DNA of 64,000 nt from Undaria pinnatifida. Taxonomy: Eukaryota > Sar > Phaeophyceae > Laminariales > Alariaceae. This document shows, piece by piece, positions 36,601 through 49,206 of this stretch. Numbering within the stretch: the stretch's first letter is position 1; every line of letters begins with the position of its first letter. The notes under the pieces are model-generated. The model saw nothing but the letters and a program-made list of their open reading frames with translations. It did no database searches and was not told where the DNA came from. The position numbers and the translations under genes were made by a program. The stretch is from positions 24,222,518 to 24,286,517 of the forward strand of contig JABAKD010000002.1 of assembly GCA_012845835.1 (NCBI GenBank), given 5' to 3'.

Positions 36601-39600
36601 CTTTCGGCTAACATTATTAGGCTTTCACGAATGATCTCGTCTTTTACTGAATTTCAAACATGTGAGCGTGCAGGGAAAATATCACTAAAAACAAAAAGAA
36701 AGCGTGGAAAGTCCACAGCGGCAATGAAAAGCGACACCCACACACCTGCTGCCGGTTTTTAACGAGCCGAACTCGAGCCTCAAGAGCAAGCTCCTTCGCC
36801 GAACCGGGCCCTCCGATGAGTGCCTCGGCCTCCGGAAGAAGTTGGCGGAGCTCCAAATCCGCTTGGATGAGCCTCTGCGGAGGGAAGGGGAGATAAAGGA
36901 CGGGATGCGGGCGGGACGAACGCGTCGGGCCAGGTTCCATGTTAACAGCCATTGGGGAATCGCTCGGGGTGCTTCCATGCCTCTACACGTCGGCACACGG
37001 TAAGGTGCAGAGGATCAAGCTACGCCACCCCTCAAATAAGGTAAAATCACGCTTCGAGAAACGACGCGCGCAAGAGAAGGCGCTGGCGGGACGAACCGCC
37101 CCTGGACGAGAATAACAAGATTGGGGGAACAAAATCCAGACGAGCTTCTTGCGGTACCCGCCGTCAGACGGACTCTATTGTCGTGGGTACTGCAGTAACA
37201 TTCATCGCGGCATCATCATCGCCGCGTCCGCAGCGATCGGCGTGGCGCATTGACCGACCAGCAGCGGCGATTCTCCGACGTCCTCAATGTCTGCCATGCG
37301 GGTCAAACCAATAAGCAAAATTACCGCGCCGCGCGCCCCGAACCTGGTATGCGTCGTCCATGGCCCTCAGAAGCGGTCCCGCGGCTGCCTTTATCACTGT
37401 TTGCAAGGCGACTGCGGTCAGACTTTCGGTGGTGTCAACTTCCATCTCAGACGCCGTCGCCCACCCCCCGAGTCCATTACCGTACACGGTCGCAAGCGAC
37501 GGCGGGCCGTCATCCTGACCACCGTCTCCACCGTCCGTGTTGGTGCCATCGCTGGCTGCACAGCCGTCGCCTCCACCGCCACCAAGCCTTCGCACCAGTC
37601 CCACAATTTTGACGTCAAGGGCACCCGCGTCGGCCGCAGTCAGCGCCAACTTAGGATCTGCTCTTCCACTACCGCTGCCCCGACCGCCGCCGCCGGTTCC
37701 ACAGTTCGCGATATCATTATCATTGTCCTCGTCGCTCAGGTCTCCCCCGTCCCCGGGAATCGACGTCTCGAGGTCCATGAGGTCGATGAGGGTGGACTTC
37801 ACATGCTCGCGTAGCGTTTCGAGAGCCGTGGTCAACCGATCCCCCGACCTGGCCGCCGCCCTTGCCTCCCTGAGCGCACCAACGCACGGGTTGAGCGCAG
37901 CGAGCGCGCGTATGAACCCAACGGGTCCCGCCCGGTCACGGTCGCCACGGCCGCCGCCGCCGCGCCCGAGACCGTCACTGCGTCGTCTCCCCCACTCGGG
38001 GGAGCCCTCGTTCTCCGAGGACGAAGTCGGGTTGTCCACCGAAGATTCGGATGAGGAGAATCCCCCTCCGGCCGCGGAACGAGAACGGCGACGGATCATT
38101 CCAGCGCTTTCGCGCTCCCCTGCATGTCTCTCTTTCGAGAGGAAAGATTGATCCGTGATAATCACGTCCGCCTTGAGCGCGGCCGTGACTTCCCCTTCCC
38201 CCTGTCCGTCGCCGTCGCAAGCCGCTCCCGCCTTCAGCGCTCGCGTCGGGTCCACGCCGCGCAGAAAGGCGGCCACCACCTTCCTCTCGGCCATCACGCT
38301 CCCCTTCCACTCCTCCAGGTCTTGAAGCGCGAGCCTTGCCCCCCTCACCGCCTCGGCCGCAGCCTTTTCTCGCCGCTTGACCGCCCGAGATGCCCTGCCC
38401 TCACGCTCGGGGGAGAGGTCGAGCAGCAACGGGGGCGGCGACTGCGCGAGCGCTTGGTCGTTCGACTGCCCTGGCTCGCTGTTGCTGCTGCCGCCACCGC
38501 TGCTGGCGGGGTGGCCTGCGCCCGCGCACTGACTGGTGCTGGTGCTGGCGCCGCCTACGGCGGCGGTCGCTGTGTTGTAAGGTTCCGATAGAATTTCTGC
38601 CTGGAGCTTGTCCAGCCTTTGAAGGCGCGTGCGATGTATGCGCGCATCGATATCCCACCGTTGGGTCTGGCGGGTAAGTAGAAGGGAGGGTGGGGCACGT
38701 AGAACGAACTTTGCGTTGGTTTTATCCTAGTCTGCATTGATGGAATCAGTCGACCGATTCCCCCGCCCTAATAAACCAGGAGGATTTGATCCTCTTCCTG
38801 CAGCCATATACAGTAGCACGTCTTCGCGCGGGGGGGCTACTTGGATGCTATACCCCAAGGGGACGCCTTCACGTAAACCTCAACAGATGGGCGCAACACG
38901 TCGCCGACAAGCGTCATTACCGTCTCGTTCGGCGAAAACAATAATAAACCCACCTTTAGCGCGAACTCGACGAACCGGTGCACGGACGCCGTCGCCTGGT
39001 CCACCACGGCCGCTATCACCAGGCGCTTCGCGTTGGCGTCAGCCAACCTCCTCACGTGGCCGAGACGCTCCCGGCTCTCCCGCAGAACCTGACGCATCTC
39101 CCACACCTCCGAGCTAGCGGCTACGCTCGTTCCCGGCGCAACCATACCCGCTTTGGGCATCGCAGAACCTAGCGGGCGTAAGAAGCAGGACCCCGGGCTG
39201 AAACCACACAAGTTCGTGGCGCTGGGGTTGGCGCCGGCGGCGAGCAGCACCAACACGGAACCGTAAGCTCCCGCGGCGGCTGCGAGGTGGAGCGCTGTGT
39301 CGAGGGTTGTGCGGGAGAGGGGAGACGCGTGCGAACAGAGCGGGGATGCGGTGAGGTAGCGCCAGCAACAGAGGTTGGTGGTAACGCGCATCGGGATGGA
39401 AGCGAGGGCGGGGGGCGTGTCGAGGTCGGGTGAGGAAGTGTTGCGAAACAACGTGGGCGCGATAAGATAGCGCGGGCAACAGGTGGTGTGGACGCGCATC
39501 AGGATGAAAAGGGGGACGAGAGACGTCACCGGACACTCAGATAGTTTCCGCCAGCGGCGGCGAAGTAGGAGTTCAACTAAACATTATGGCACCGCAGACG

Positions 39601-40945
39601 TTCTGGTCTCCCGGATTGCGAACGCCGGCACAGCCTGCGACAAGCACATGCAAATAGTCATCACCATTCCCCCCGCGAAAAACAAGTCCAAGCACCGTGT
39701 ACACACCCGCCCGTGATCACTCGCTCGCTGCCCGCCGCTCGTCTCACCCGTCGAGCCGAACTTGTTGCGTGCGTCCACTTCGATGCCGGACTTGACAAGC
39801 AGTTTCACCACGCGGTCCGCGGCGTAGACGGTCGCGCCGGCCCATGCGGCAGCGTGAAGGGCCGTGTCCCCTTCCCGCGTTGCCACCCGCACCGAGGCCC
39901 CTCCCCCGCGAACGAGCGCATGCGCCGCGTCCCAGTGCCCTTGCCTGGCCGCAAGGATAAGGGGCGTGGCACCGCGCGAATCCGCGGGGTCGACGTTGAC
40001 GCCGTGCGCTAGCAGGCGGAGGACGACTTCTGTGTGGCCCCGAGAGGCCGCTCGGTGGAGGGGGGTGCGGCCGGTCCACGTCTTTTCCTCCGCGTGCTTG
40101 CCACAGCCTGGCAACGCCGGGGAGCGCCTCCCACGCCCTCGGCGGAGGCCATCGCTACCGCCACCGCCTTCACCACTTCCCCCACCGGCCTCACCGGTCG
40201 CCACAAGCTCCGAACCGCTAATCATAAGCCCCGCCTCCTTCGCCCCCGCCTCTCCTCCTCCTTCTCCTCCCCCTCCTGCTCCTCCGCTTCCAGTGTCGTC
40301 GGCGCTCTCGCCTAGGAGCAAGTCGACGACCGACAGGTGGCCGCAGGCGGCGGCAACACTGAGAGGGGTTTCCAGGCGGGACGTGCGGACGCCGGCGTCG
40401 GCGAACGGCGCCGATAGAAGGGCCTTCATGACAAGAGCGTTCCCCCGGGAGGCGCACACGTGGAGGGCCGTCCAGCCGTCTTCCGTGCGCCGGGCGTCTA
40501 CCCGCGCCCCCCGCGTGAGCAGCTCGTCGACGACGCGTTCAAGGCCGGCCTCCACTGCAAGCGCGAGGGGAGTGGGGGGCATCCAGCCGGTCCCTGTCCC
40601 ACTGCTACCGTTATCGCCAGGCTTACCAACGCAAGCGTTTCTATCGCCACCTTCCCCGAAGGTGGCGGTGGCGCAAGCGGAGGTAGAGGTGGAGGTGGCC
40701 GCGGCGGTGGCCGCTGCGTGCGCTCCGGCCGCGTTGTTGGGGTCCGCGGCGGCGCGACGAAGGAGGAAGAGGGCCGCGTCTTCGTGGCCGCCGCCGCATG
40801 CGAGGCACAGGGGCGAGAGGAAGGCCGAATCGAGTGCGCCGTTTACCTCGGCCGCGCACGAGGCGCCGTCGAAGAGGGCTTCCAGGCCTTGCACCCTACC
40901 GGCCCTTGCCTCCTCCAGTAGAATGTCGTTTGGGCTATCAAAAAC
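32350..40945 (-). CDS. Ankyrin repeat - pseudokinase - PARP-like multidomain protein (5' exon missing)
   Basis: Eight exons join in phase: 40945-39748, 39294-38954, 38666-37344, 36874-36746, 36338-36176, 35775-35477, 34924-33923 and 33678-32350 (TAA); 1,927 residues, incomplete at the N-terminus. Residues 1-440 hold about eight ankyrin repeats (GRTPLHRAASRGHTEVVLRL; NKFGSTALHLAAAAG across the first junction). Residues 440-1110 are a charged, partly helical linker with acidic and Gly-rich stretches. Residues ~1125-1485 match a protein kinase fold: VAIV at the VAIK position, HNAVCLENIIV at HRDxxxxN, DAG at DFG, APEVVRG and DVYAFGVAL intact, ending SMLEEDPSQRCTVSEV. Residues 1486-1927 match a PARP catalytic domain: LLRLVRLQDRGRWVRF, VARLFADP where LFHGT is expected, and a final YAVRRDACYPEYLVTF, with disordered insertions. 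The VAIK Lys, HRD Asp and PARP His are absent, so both enzymes look inactive; the protein is probably a scaffold. Confidence 0.85.
33911..35530 (-). other. Degenerate protein kinase domain within the ankyrin/PARP gene
   Basis: Encoded by the end of exon 6 (to 35477) and all of exon 7 (34924-33923). The beta-3 lysine is replaced (AIDG-type strand ending SAVAIVE), the catalytic loop is HNA instead of HRD while keeping the metal-binding Asn, and the DFG is DAG. The APE motif and helix-F DVYAFG are conserved, which argues for retained fold rather than drift. A long acidic insertion (GLGIEEDKAEEEG) precedes the catalytic loop. Confidence 0.8.
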
Positions 40946-41755
40946 CTGTGAGCGTGTGCGAGGTAACAAGATAGGGTCGGCGTGGGTGTTGGTCCTTTGC
41001 ACAAATAAGTCCGCGAGGAAAGCGTACGTTTTAGCCCTACGTTAGTACTCCGTTCTTAGCTGCGCTCCCTGGATCCCGAACTAAGGCTGAAGCAATTTTT
41101 GCGCATCATGAACACACACAAAAAACTGGGCACACGCAAGGAGAAGGGAACAAGGTAACTTCGAAGAAATGATTTAACTGCCGCTGCCGCTGCTGCACTC
41201 GTTTCTAGTGAGATGAATGGAGAACACGAACAAAAAAAATTACAAAGTATCAGACCGTACAAACTAAATGATGTAAAAAAATATAATGCCAGGCACTAGG
41301 TGTGAAGCAATAGTCGAGAGTCGAGTTTGCCATATTCGGTTTCAGCTTGGGAAGTTTGCGGCGCCTCGGATGACGCTGTAAGGGGGGCCTCAAACTCGGC
41401 GCAGCTACGTGCACGGTTGATGAATAACATGACGGAATGTTTCAAGACTTGGAGCAGGTTGGCGAATAAGCTGTCCGAATGGTATCCTACATACATATAT
41501 TCACATATACCTGGTAGTAGTTTCAAACGTTAAAGCGGCGATTTGGATACGTTCTTGTTATTTTGCATTTTAGCTCGCATTTGCGAAAACTATCGCTGTT
41601 CACGGTATGATACCTGGTTGAAACCATTCAACTACAGTAGAGGTCTCTCAGCAAGGCGGTGGTGTGCGGGAGTACTATGACCGCACTAATGGAGGAAGGC
41701 GCCTTATTCATCGCAGACTACGAGTGCAATTCCCCAGTCGCGTCAAGCGATTTTG

Positions 41756-41928
41756 ACCGCCTTATATCGGGATACCGCCTTATTCAGACCACCGTATATC
41801 GGGATACCGCCTTACTCAGACCGCCGTATATCGGGATACCGCCTTCCTCAGACCGCCTTAAACGGGATACCGCCTTACTCAGACCGCCTTATATCGGGAT
41901 ACCGCCTTACTCAGACCGCATTATTTGG
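41756..41928. repeat. 32-33-bp minisatellite, about five to six copies
   Basis: Unit gaccgccttatatcgggata followed by ccgccttactca, with point differences (gtatatcgg, taaacggg). Confidence 0.92.
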
Positions 41929-42339
41929 GGGACCCCTCCTGTAATCGACAAGCAAAAGGCCCCACCAAGACCTTTCCTGGTGTTTTGAGCTCAGAAGTAG
42001 AACCTACTGATCATCGGTTAACACCTATGCATGTATAGAGCAAAGAGAGGTACAATTACAAAATGGTTTGACAGCAGTGTCATCTTAAGGATTTTCGCCA
42101 AGAACAGCAGGGAGCAAGGGGCAACACAGCATGGGCATGCGACTCCCAAGCCATAAAAACCGCGCCATCACACCCGTTTATTTTTTCAAGTAAAAATACT
42201 TTGCGTGATGATGAGCTGGGGGTGGCATGTTGAGGATTAGGATAGACTACCCTCTTACTTTCCAATTGCTTTTCCCGCCTTCCCCCCCCCCCCCCCCTTT
42301 TTACGCATCTTTTCTTTTTTCTCTTTTTCTCTGCAAATA

Positions 42340-42575
42340 GTCTGGTGTCTGGTGTGCTGGCTTGCATAGTTTGTTATTTTGCCCGCGTGCTTACTGCGGT
42401 TGGCATTGTTTGTATGGCCTAATCACCATGCTGTACTTGCAATGCGTATCTCTGTCTCGTAGTTTGCGACCACAGAGCTCGTCTCTCTATGAGGCATCAG
42501 CACGGACACTGCTTGTGTTGGATTTACATGATGGGTGGAAATATCGGATTAACGCGAAGAACCACACAGCGGTAG
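42340..42575 (+). repeat. Dispersed repeat family C, copy 1
   Basis: Matches 51085-51315 at high identity; shared landmarks are gcggttggcatt, tatctctgtctcgtagtttg, gagctcgtctctctatgagg and catcagcacggacactgct. Confidence 0.85.
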
Positions 42576-42899
42576 TAGCTAAACTGAAAAGAAGAGTTGT
42601 TGGGAAGGGGAATTGGGAAGTGGTTGGCAGAGGGTCACATAAGAGGTATCATACTATTGCTTTATGGAAGGATAATCGATCTATATCGGAATGACATCTA
42701 CGCTATTGTCATTTTCAAGAAAGCAGTTGCGTTGACATATGCTACCTGGTTTGATGTAGAGGATAGGAACGCCACTCAGCGATCATCCACTACACGCTAG
42801 GGTATGTTTTCGTGGGCACCACTAACACGAGCACCAGACGTGGACGCGACATCTACAGGACCACAGCATCTTCGACGATATGGGCGGGAAACAACAGGG

Positions 42900-43785
42900 C
42901 GCATAATCGTACATTAGACAATAATAATGTGCAAAGGAAGTACAGGCAGATATGTTAAAATTGCGGTAGACCACATTACCAACCTATTACGCAGGGCATT
43001 TCGTGCCTACCTGCCGTCTGCATGATCGCCTGACAACCTCTGTCAAACGAAGTAGCACACACCCAACGAAGTAACGTAATTGAGCGCGGGTACACTAAGC
43101 TTTTCTTTCAAAACACTGACGATTTGCACTTCTCCCTCTCGCGATCAATGGTGGTGACATTGCATAACAACATCACCTCGCTCGCTGTATTTGTAACATG
43201 TATTTCTGTTTTAGAATTGGCAACTTCAGAGCCCCACATCGACACGGTTTAAATCATGGGCGTATAATCGTGCATTAGCAAATAATAATATGAAAAGGAA
43301 ATACAGGCACATATGTTAAAATTGCGGTAGACCACACCACCAACCTAGTACGTAGGGTATTTCCTACCAACCGTCTGCATGATCGCCTCCCAACCTCTGC
43401 CAAAATAAGTATGCATAACGAAGTAACGTAATTGAGCGCGGGCGCATCAAGCGTTCCTTTCAAAACACTGACGATTTGCACTTCTCCCCCTCGTGCTCAA
43501 TGGTGGTGGCATTGCATGACCACATCACCTCGCTCGTTGTATTTTGCGGGATGTACCTCGGTCTTATAATTAGCAATTTCAGAGCCCCACATCGGCACGG
43601 TAAAATCATGTCAATCGATAGGTGTAACCATGTAAACACTGACGATTTGCACTTCTTCCCCTCGTACTCAATCGTGGTGACATTGCATGACCACATCACC
43701 TCGCTCGTTGTATTTTGCAATATGTATCTCTGCCTTATAATTAGCGACCTCAGAGCCCCACATCGGCACGGCAAAATCATGGTAA
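42900..43785. repeat. ~350-bp tandem repeat, two full copies plus a partial third
   Basis: Copies at about 42900-43255 and 43260-43612, then a 3'-half copy at 43628-43785. Landmarks: gttaaaattgcggtagacca, gtaacgtaattgagcgcggg, aacactgacgatttgcactt and cagagccccacatcg. A related 3' end recurs near 47690-47830. The partial copy is flanked by an inverted pair (atcgataggtgtaacc near 43615 and ggttacacctatcgat near 43793). Confidence 0.85.
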
Positions 43786-43954
43786 CTACATGGTTACACC
43801 TATCGATGGAAATGTTCTATCTTGCGATCCATGTACAATAACACACCACGAAGCTATAACACGTTGTATACCACACCTAAAAAATGTTTGTATACCACAC
43901 CTAACATCATGTCTGCGAGAATAATAAACAATACCAGGTACCAGTAGGTGATAT

Positions 43955-44033
43955 AGACTGATGCATTCCTTCTACAACCGTCAGATTTGTCCCCTTGAAG
44001 GATTTATAGTTTCCGCGCACATATTGAGTTGTC
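43955..44033 (-). repeat. Family A, partial copy
   Basis: Only the 3' third of the family A consensus is present (gatgcattccttctacaacc, ggatttatagtttccgcgca), ending at a long C-run. Confidence 0.75.
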
Positions 44034-44237
44034 CCCCCCCCCCCCCCCCCCGATCCCTCTTGTTCAAACGTCCCACATAAAATCAAATTCTGCCATCGCC
44101 TAGACCTAGCACCACGTGTATAGCAAGTCCATACATCTATGCGACCTAATGCTGTTAGAAATCCCCCCCCCCCCCCCCCCCCCCCCGCCCCCCCTTCCCC
44201 TCCCCCCCCCCCCAACCCTTCGAACACTCCGCCCTCC

Positions 44238-44545
44238 CCTCACCGGTTATACGACTTACAGGATACACTAGATAAACGGATGCATTTCCTTCCACAGCTG
44301 TCAGATTTTGTCCCCCTCAAAAACGGGTTTTATAGTTTCCGCGCACAGATTGGCTAACATCACCCCGTTGACCCTGGTACGAGCTAGACTGTAGTTGCAA
44401 GGGGAGTCGCCGACCTATATCCTTAATGAGGACACACAACTCGTAATACGCGCGATCGGAGTATCACACACAGCTTGCAAAGATGAGTTTCGACGAAATC
44501 TTCGATCTCATAGCTGGAGTGTATTTTTAATTTTATAATTTTGTC
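44238..44545 (-). repeat. Family A, full-length copy
   Basis: Carries the complete landmark order in reverse complement (gttatacgacttacaggata to cgatctcatagctggagtgt). Confidence 0.88.
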
Positions 44546-45994
44546 GGAGGGCAAATAAAATGATACAAGGTTCCCCGCCGGGAAGTGCCTAGGGGAGTGG
44601 CGCAAGAACGAAATCCAAGTATCCAACATCTGACTGCCTGGACAATTAAGACGTAACTCATAGCTGATGTTGGAAAAAATTTATACAAAAACGAAAGGAA
44701 GGCTCTTCCCAATTTCGTTTTTTTTTCCGTTTTTTTTCCCCTCGTTTGGACGGGGCTTTATGCTGCAAAATTTGCGTGGTAAGAAATGGACAAAAGGTGG
44801 ATTTCCAACCGGCCAAAAAAGAAAAACATACCGCAGTTGTTTCGTGCGTGGTCTTTTTATCGTGTTTTTTTTTTTTTTTTGCTTCGTTCAATATAATCAG
44901 CCATTTCGGAACAACACTCTTCTTGTCTTGTTGAGCCAGATTTTGAACTCCACGAGCGATCCACGCCAGGACGGAAAAATCATCCCCCTTCACCACCAGC
45001 TCGTCGCAGAAAGTGCACGGAATTAGGGAACTGTAGGGCTTCTATTGTCGCTGAGACAGAGGAGCCCTCTCTCATGGAGCATCAGCGCCCATATCCACTG
45101 CTGTTTGCTTTTTGGAGTCAGGAAAAACCACGCTGGGTTGTTTTGATCGTCCGATTCAAATTCGTCCCCTCGAGGAGACGAATTTACTTTGGGGACGTTT
45201 GAGTACGAACCAAAGCATCGGTTTGCTGCTGTACGTACCCTGCTATACTGCTGTAGCACATAGCCGCAGCTGCAGCAGCAGCAGCGGCAGCAGCACACTA
45301 CACATGGATATACCGCACACGCATGATGATGCCTGCTGCCGCTTGTGCTGCTGGGCGTGGTTGTAGCGTTGTCTGTGTTATCCGCACGTTCTCTGTTGCA
45401 TCTACATGGCTGGGTGTGTGCTTGGGGCAAAAACACTTGTTGGGGTGATCGGAAATACAACAATATTAAGAACGTTGAGGTAATCGTCTTAAGTCCAAAC
45501 GGTCCTTATATTTATGTCCAGAACGGCGACCAGGGTGCGCCCGCAGCAGCAAAAGAGAAGCGAACAACAGATCGCAGGCCCCGAATAAATCAACTACCCA
45601 CAGCAGCACAGCGCAGATGGATGTGCCACACACGCACGATCTTGCCTACTGGTTGGTGGACATGCCAAAAACCATACCTCGTAGGAGGTGGGATCAGGGT
45701 GTGCATAAAAAATACAATACTTGGGGGGGGGGGGGGGGCACATAGCTTATACACACCCCTAGGGGTGTATATACTTTTTTTTTAACCCTGAACGCTACCA
45801 GGGTCAACAGGACGATACCACTGCTGTACGTACAGACTCGAATCCCACAAGGCCTCAGCCTGCACCCTTCTCTGTACAAGAGGAACTTTATAACCGGCAC
45901 CGATGGGGAGAAAGTCATACCATACCTGGTATATATATAAATGTATATACAAGCCTGAACGTCTTGTAGTACTGTTGACCCTGCCATTAGCAGG

Positions 45995-46135
45995 GGAGTG
46001 AGTCACCGACCTGTATCCTTCACGAGGGTATACACACCCCGTAACGCGCGCGATCGAAGTACCACACGCTGCTTGCAAACCTGGGTTTTGATCAAATTCC
46101 CTTTTGGTCGATCTCACACCTGAAGTGTATTTTTC
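45995..46135 (-). repeat. Family A, diverged copy
   Basis: Recognisable by caccgacctgtatccttcac, cgcgcgcgatcgaagtac and a final gaagtgtattttt, with many substitutions. The upstream segment 45780-45990 also contains the gctaccagggtcaacagg motif and may belong to the same copy. Confidence 0.6.
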
Positions 46136-46524
46136 ATTTATTTTCATATTTTTTCATCCCATATATTATTCTTGCACTACTCTCGCCCTTCCTCCCAGTA
46201 GTAACTCGGATCCGGGGTCACATAGCGGGCCCTTCTCCCCCCTCCCCACTACGGTACGTGCCTTCGTTTTTATCGCGAGAAGAATTTAGCATTTTCTTCC
46301 CTCGTCGACTCGCGTCGAATTGTACCTACCGACGCTGCTAGGCTCTCTCAGTAGTTGGTCCCCCTTTTTTTTTTGCATTTTTGCAAACAAAGTCAGAATA
46401 TCATCACAGAGGAAATCGAACTCAAGGATCAACGCTAGTATTCGAGGGCAATCACCAGACCACCGGGGCAACCGAAAATGTATTAAAATAAATGAAAAAT
46501 ACACTTATACATCATAAAGATAAA

Positions 46525-46632
46525 AATACACTCCAGCTGTGAGATCGAAGATTTTGTCGAAACTCATCTTTGCAAGCTGTCCGATCGCGCGTATTACTGG
46601 GTGTGTCCTCATTAAGGATATAGGTCGGATAT
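46525..46632 (+). repeat. Family A, truncated copy
   Basis: Only the first ~105 bp (ctccagctgtgagatcgaag to ggatataggtcgg) is present, immediately followed by a second copy in the same orientation. Confidence 0.85.
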
Positions 46633-46649
46633 ATATTATAAAAGATAAA

Positions 46650-46935
46650 AGTACACTCCAGTTGTGAGATCGAAGATTTCGTCGAAACTCATCTTTGCAA
46701 GCTGTGTGTGGTACTCCGATCACGCGTATTACTGGGTATGTGTCCTCATTAAGGATATAGGTCGGCGGCTCCCCTTGGAACTACAGTGTAGCTTGTACCA
46801 GGGTCAACAGGGTCATGTTAACCAATCTGAGCGCGGAAACGCTAAAATGCGTTCTTGAGGGGGACAAAATATGACAGCTGTGGAAGGAAATGCATCAGTT
46901 TATCAATAATATCCTGTAAGTCGTACAACCAATCA
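46650..46935 (+). repeat. Family A, full-length copy
   Basis: Runs from cactccagttgtgagatcga to tcctgtaagtcgtacaacc; lies in tandem with the truncated copy just before it. Confidence 0.88.
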
Positions 46936-47039
46936 GAGGAGGACGGAGTTAATAAGGGCGTGGGGGCCGGGGGCGGGGGGTTTGAAAAGGAGGGGGGAAC
47001 GGGGGGGGGGGAACGGGCGGGGGCAACTCAATCTGTGCC

Positions 47040-47135
47040 CCGAATCTATAAACCCCTTAAGGGGACAAATCTGACGGTTGTGGAAGGTGTGCATCAGTAT
47101 ATCATGTATATCTTGCAAGTCGTACAACCGGTGAG
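47040..47135 (+). repeat. Family A, 3' partial copy
   Basis: Contains ggggacaaatctgacggttg and ttgcaagtcgtacaaccgg only. Confidence 0.75.
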
Positions 47136-47869
47136 ATAAGGGCGGAGCGGAGTTTCGAAGGGGGGGGATGAAAACGAGGGAGGGGGGGATTCCAAACGCT
47201 ATAGGTCGCATAAATGTATACCTGGTAGGAACTTACTATACGTGTGGTGGTGTGGTGCTAGGTCTAGGCGATGGTGCGGGTGGCGAGGAAGGAGGGGGCA
47301 GGGGGGACAGTTATAATAAATGAATTGGAGCTACGGCATGGATGGGTGGAAAGGTAATGAGGTGATATCATCTGTCTGGTAGTGTTTATTGCTCTGACAT
47401 ATTTTGATTTTAGGTGGGGCGGCGGGGGAGGGGGGGGGGGGGGGGGGATGTGTGCGTGTGTGTCGGGGGGGGGGGGGGTTGGTGGGGCGGCGAGGAAGGG
47501 GTGTGTGTGGTGGCGGTAATGGCCGGGAACGGAGGTGGACGAACACAAGTTACTTCGGAGTATTGTACTTGCGTGTGACATGCAGAGGAACAATATTTCA
47601 AAGATAAAAAATGAGGTGGACGGGAGGAAAATTGTTGTTACTACGTGATGTTTGTACTTTGATGCTACCTCTTATGATAGGGTACTTGGCGACCTCAGAG
47701 CTTTACATTGGCACGGTAAAAAATCATGGTAACTACATGGCTGCGCCTGTGGATTGGATTGGAATTTTCTATCTTGCGATCCATGTAAAATAACACACCA
47801 CGAAGCTATAACACATCGTATACCACAGTTCTACATGATTGTTCCAAATTGTTGTCTTGTACTTCTGGT

Positions 47870-48175
47870 ATTGTGGTTCTCACATTAACTCGCATAATCA
47901 AGTCCGTGGTCACAGGACAGGCTTCAGTCACTCTGGAGCTGAGATATACCCCCGAAAAAACAAAAAACAAACCAAAGGTCAGTCATACAGTTCTACGTGA
48001 TAGTTCCAAATTGTTGTTTTGTACATGGTGTTGTTGTCGTTGTTCTCAAATTAACTCGCAAAACCAAGTTCGTGGTCACAGGACAGGCTCCAGTCACTAT
48101 GGAGCTGAGAAATACCCCCGAAAAAACACAATCACACCAAAGGTCATTCATATAAATAGCCAGGCCTGGTTGTTG
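47870..48175 (+). repeat. Family B, two tandem copies
   Basis: Copies at about 47870-47995 and 48030-48175 share gtggtcacaggacaggct, cactctggagctgaga (second copy: cactatgg) and cccccgaaaaaaca. Confidence 0.8.
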
Positions 48176-48671
48176 GAATATACGGGAGATTCCTAAAAGG
48201 CCGTTGTCCCCCCCCCCTCCCCCCCTGACACACGCAAAAAACAGCTCCCCCGCTCCCTCAGCCGCCCCACCTAAAATCAAATCCGCACGCCCCCTCCGTC
48301 CCCACCACCCGTACCATCACCTAGACCTAGCGCGTATAGTAGAGTTCCTCCCATTCATACGATCATGAGACCTAAAGGGGTTTGATCACCCCCCCTCTCG
48401 TTTTATTTTCTCCCGCCGCCCCACCGAAAATCAAAATCTGCCAGAGCAATAAACACTACCAGACAGTTGATGTCACCTCATTACCTTTCTATCCATCCAT
48501 GGCGTAGCTCCAATTCATACCCCCCCCCCAACGCCCCCTCCTGCCCCACCACCCGCACCATCGCCTAGCACCATGCGTATAGCAAGCTCCTAACAGACAT
48601 ACATTTATGCGACCTAAAGCTGTTGGAAATCCCCTTCCCCCCCCCCCCCCTTTCGAACACTCTGCCCTCTC

Positions 48672-48790
48672 CTCACCAGTTGTACGACTTACAGGATATA
48701 CATGATAAACTGATGCATTCCTTCCACAACCGTCAGATTTGACCCCTTAAACGATTTATAGTTTTCGCGCACAGATTAAGTTGCCCCCGC
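48672..48790 (-). repeat. Family A, partial copy
   Basis: The 3' part in reverse complement: gttgtacgacttacaggata, ccacaaccgtcagatttgac. Confidence 0.78.
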
Positions 48791-48865
48791 CCGTCCTCCG
48801 CCCCCCCCCCGTTCCCTCTTGTTCAAACCCCGGCCGCCACGCCTTAAAAATCTCCGCCCTCCCCT

Positions 48866-49160
48866 CACCGGTTTTACGACTTACAGGATACACTAGATAA
48901 ACGGATGCATTTCCTTCCACAGCTGTCAGATTTTGCCCCCCTCGAAAACGCGTTTTATAGTTTCCGCGCACAGACTGACTAGCATCACCCTGTTGACCCT
49001 GGTACAAGCTGCACTGTAGTTCCAAGGGGAGTCGCCGACCTATATCCTTAATGAGGACACACACAGTAATATGCGCGATCGGAGTATCACAAACAGCTTG
49101 CGAAGATGAGTTTCGACGAAAGCTTCGATCTCACGGCTGGAGTGTGTTTTTATTTTATAA
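48866..49160 (-). repeat. Family A, full-length copy
   Basis: Complete landmark order in reverse complement, from ttttacgacttacaggatac to gatctcacggctggagtgtg. Confidence 0.88.
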
Positions 49161-49206
49161 TATTTATACGAGTAGTGCTATCTGATTATCGTATAACACG
49201 ATATAC

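Larger units (their letters stand above)
40946..42899. other. 5' flank of the ankyrin/PARP gene and intergenic DNA
   Basis: A first exon with the start codon must precede the cacag acceptor at 40946. The open stretch at 41526-41299 (minus; LFANLLQVLKHSVMLFINRA) is a candidate but lacks a visible donor in the right place. Also holds a 32-bp minisatellite, a family C repeat (42340-42575) and a C-run at 42283-42297. Confidence 0.4.

Noticed and set aside
39864-41045. 393-codon plus-strand open frame
   Set aside because: Antisense shadow of the ankyrin repeat exon, which has an unmistakable family pattern on the minus strand.
41296-41526. Candidate first exon of the ankyrin/PARP gene
   Set aside because: No donor site in a suitable phase was seen before its stop, and the peptide shows no repeat or domain pattern.
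47404-47607. Gly-rich open frames
   Set aside because: They are translations of G-runs and G/T-rich simple sequence.
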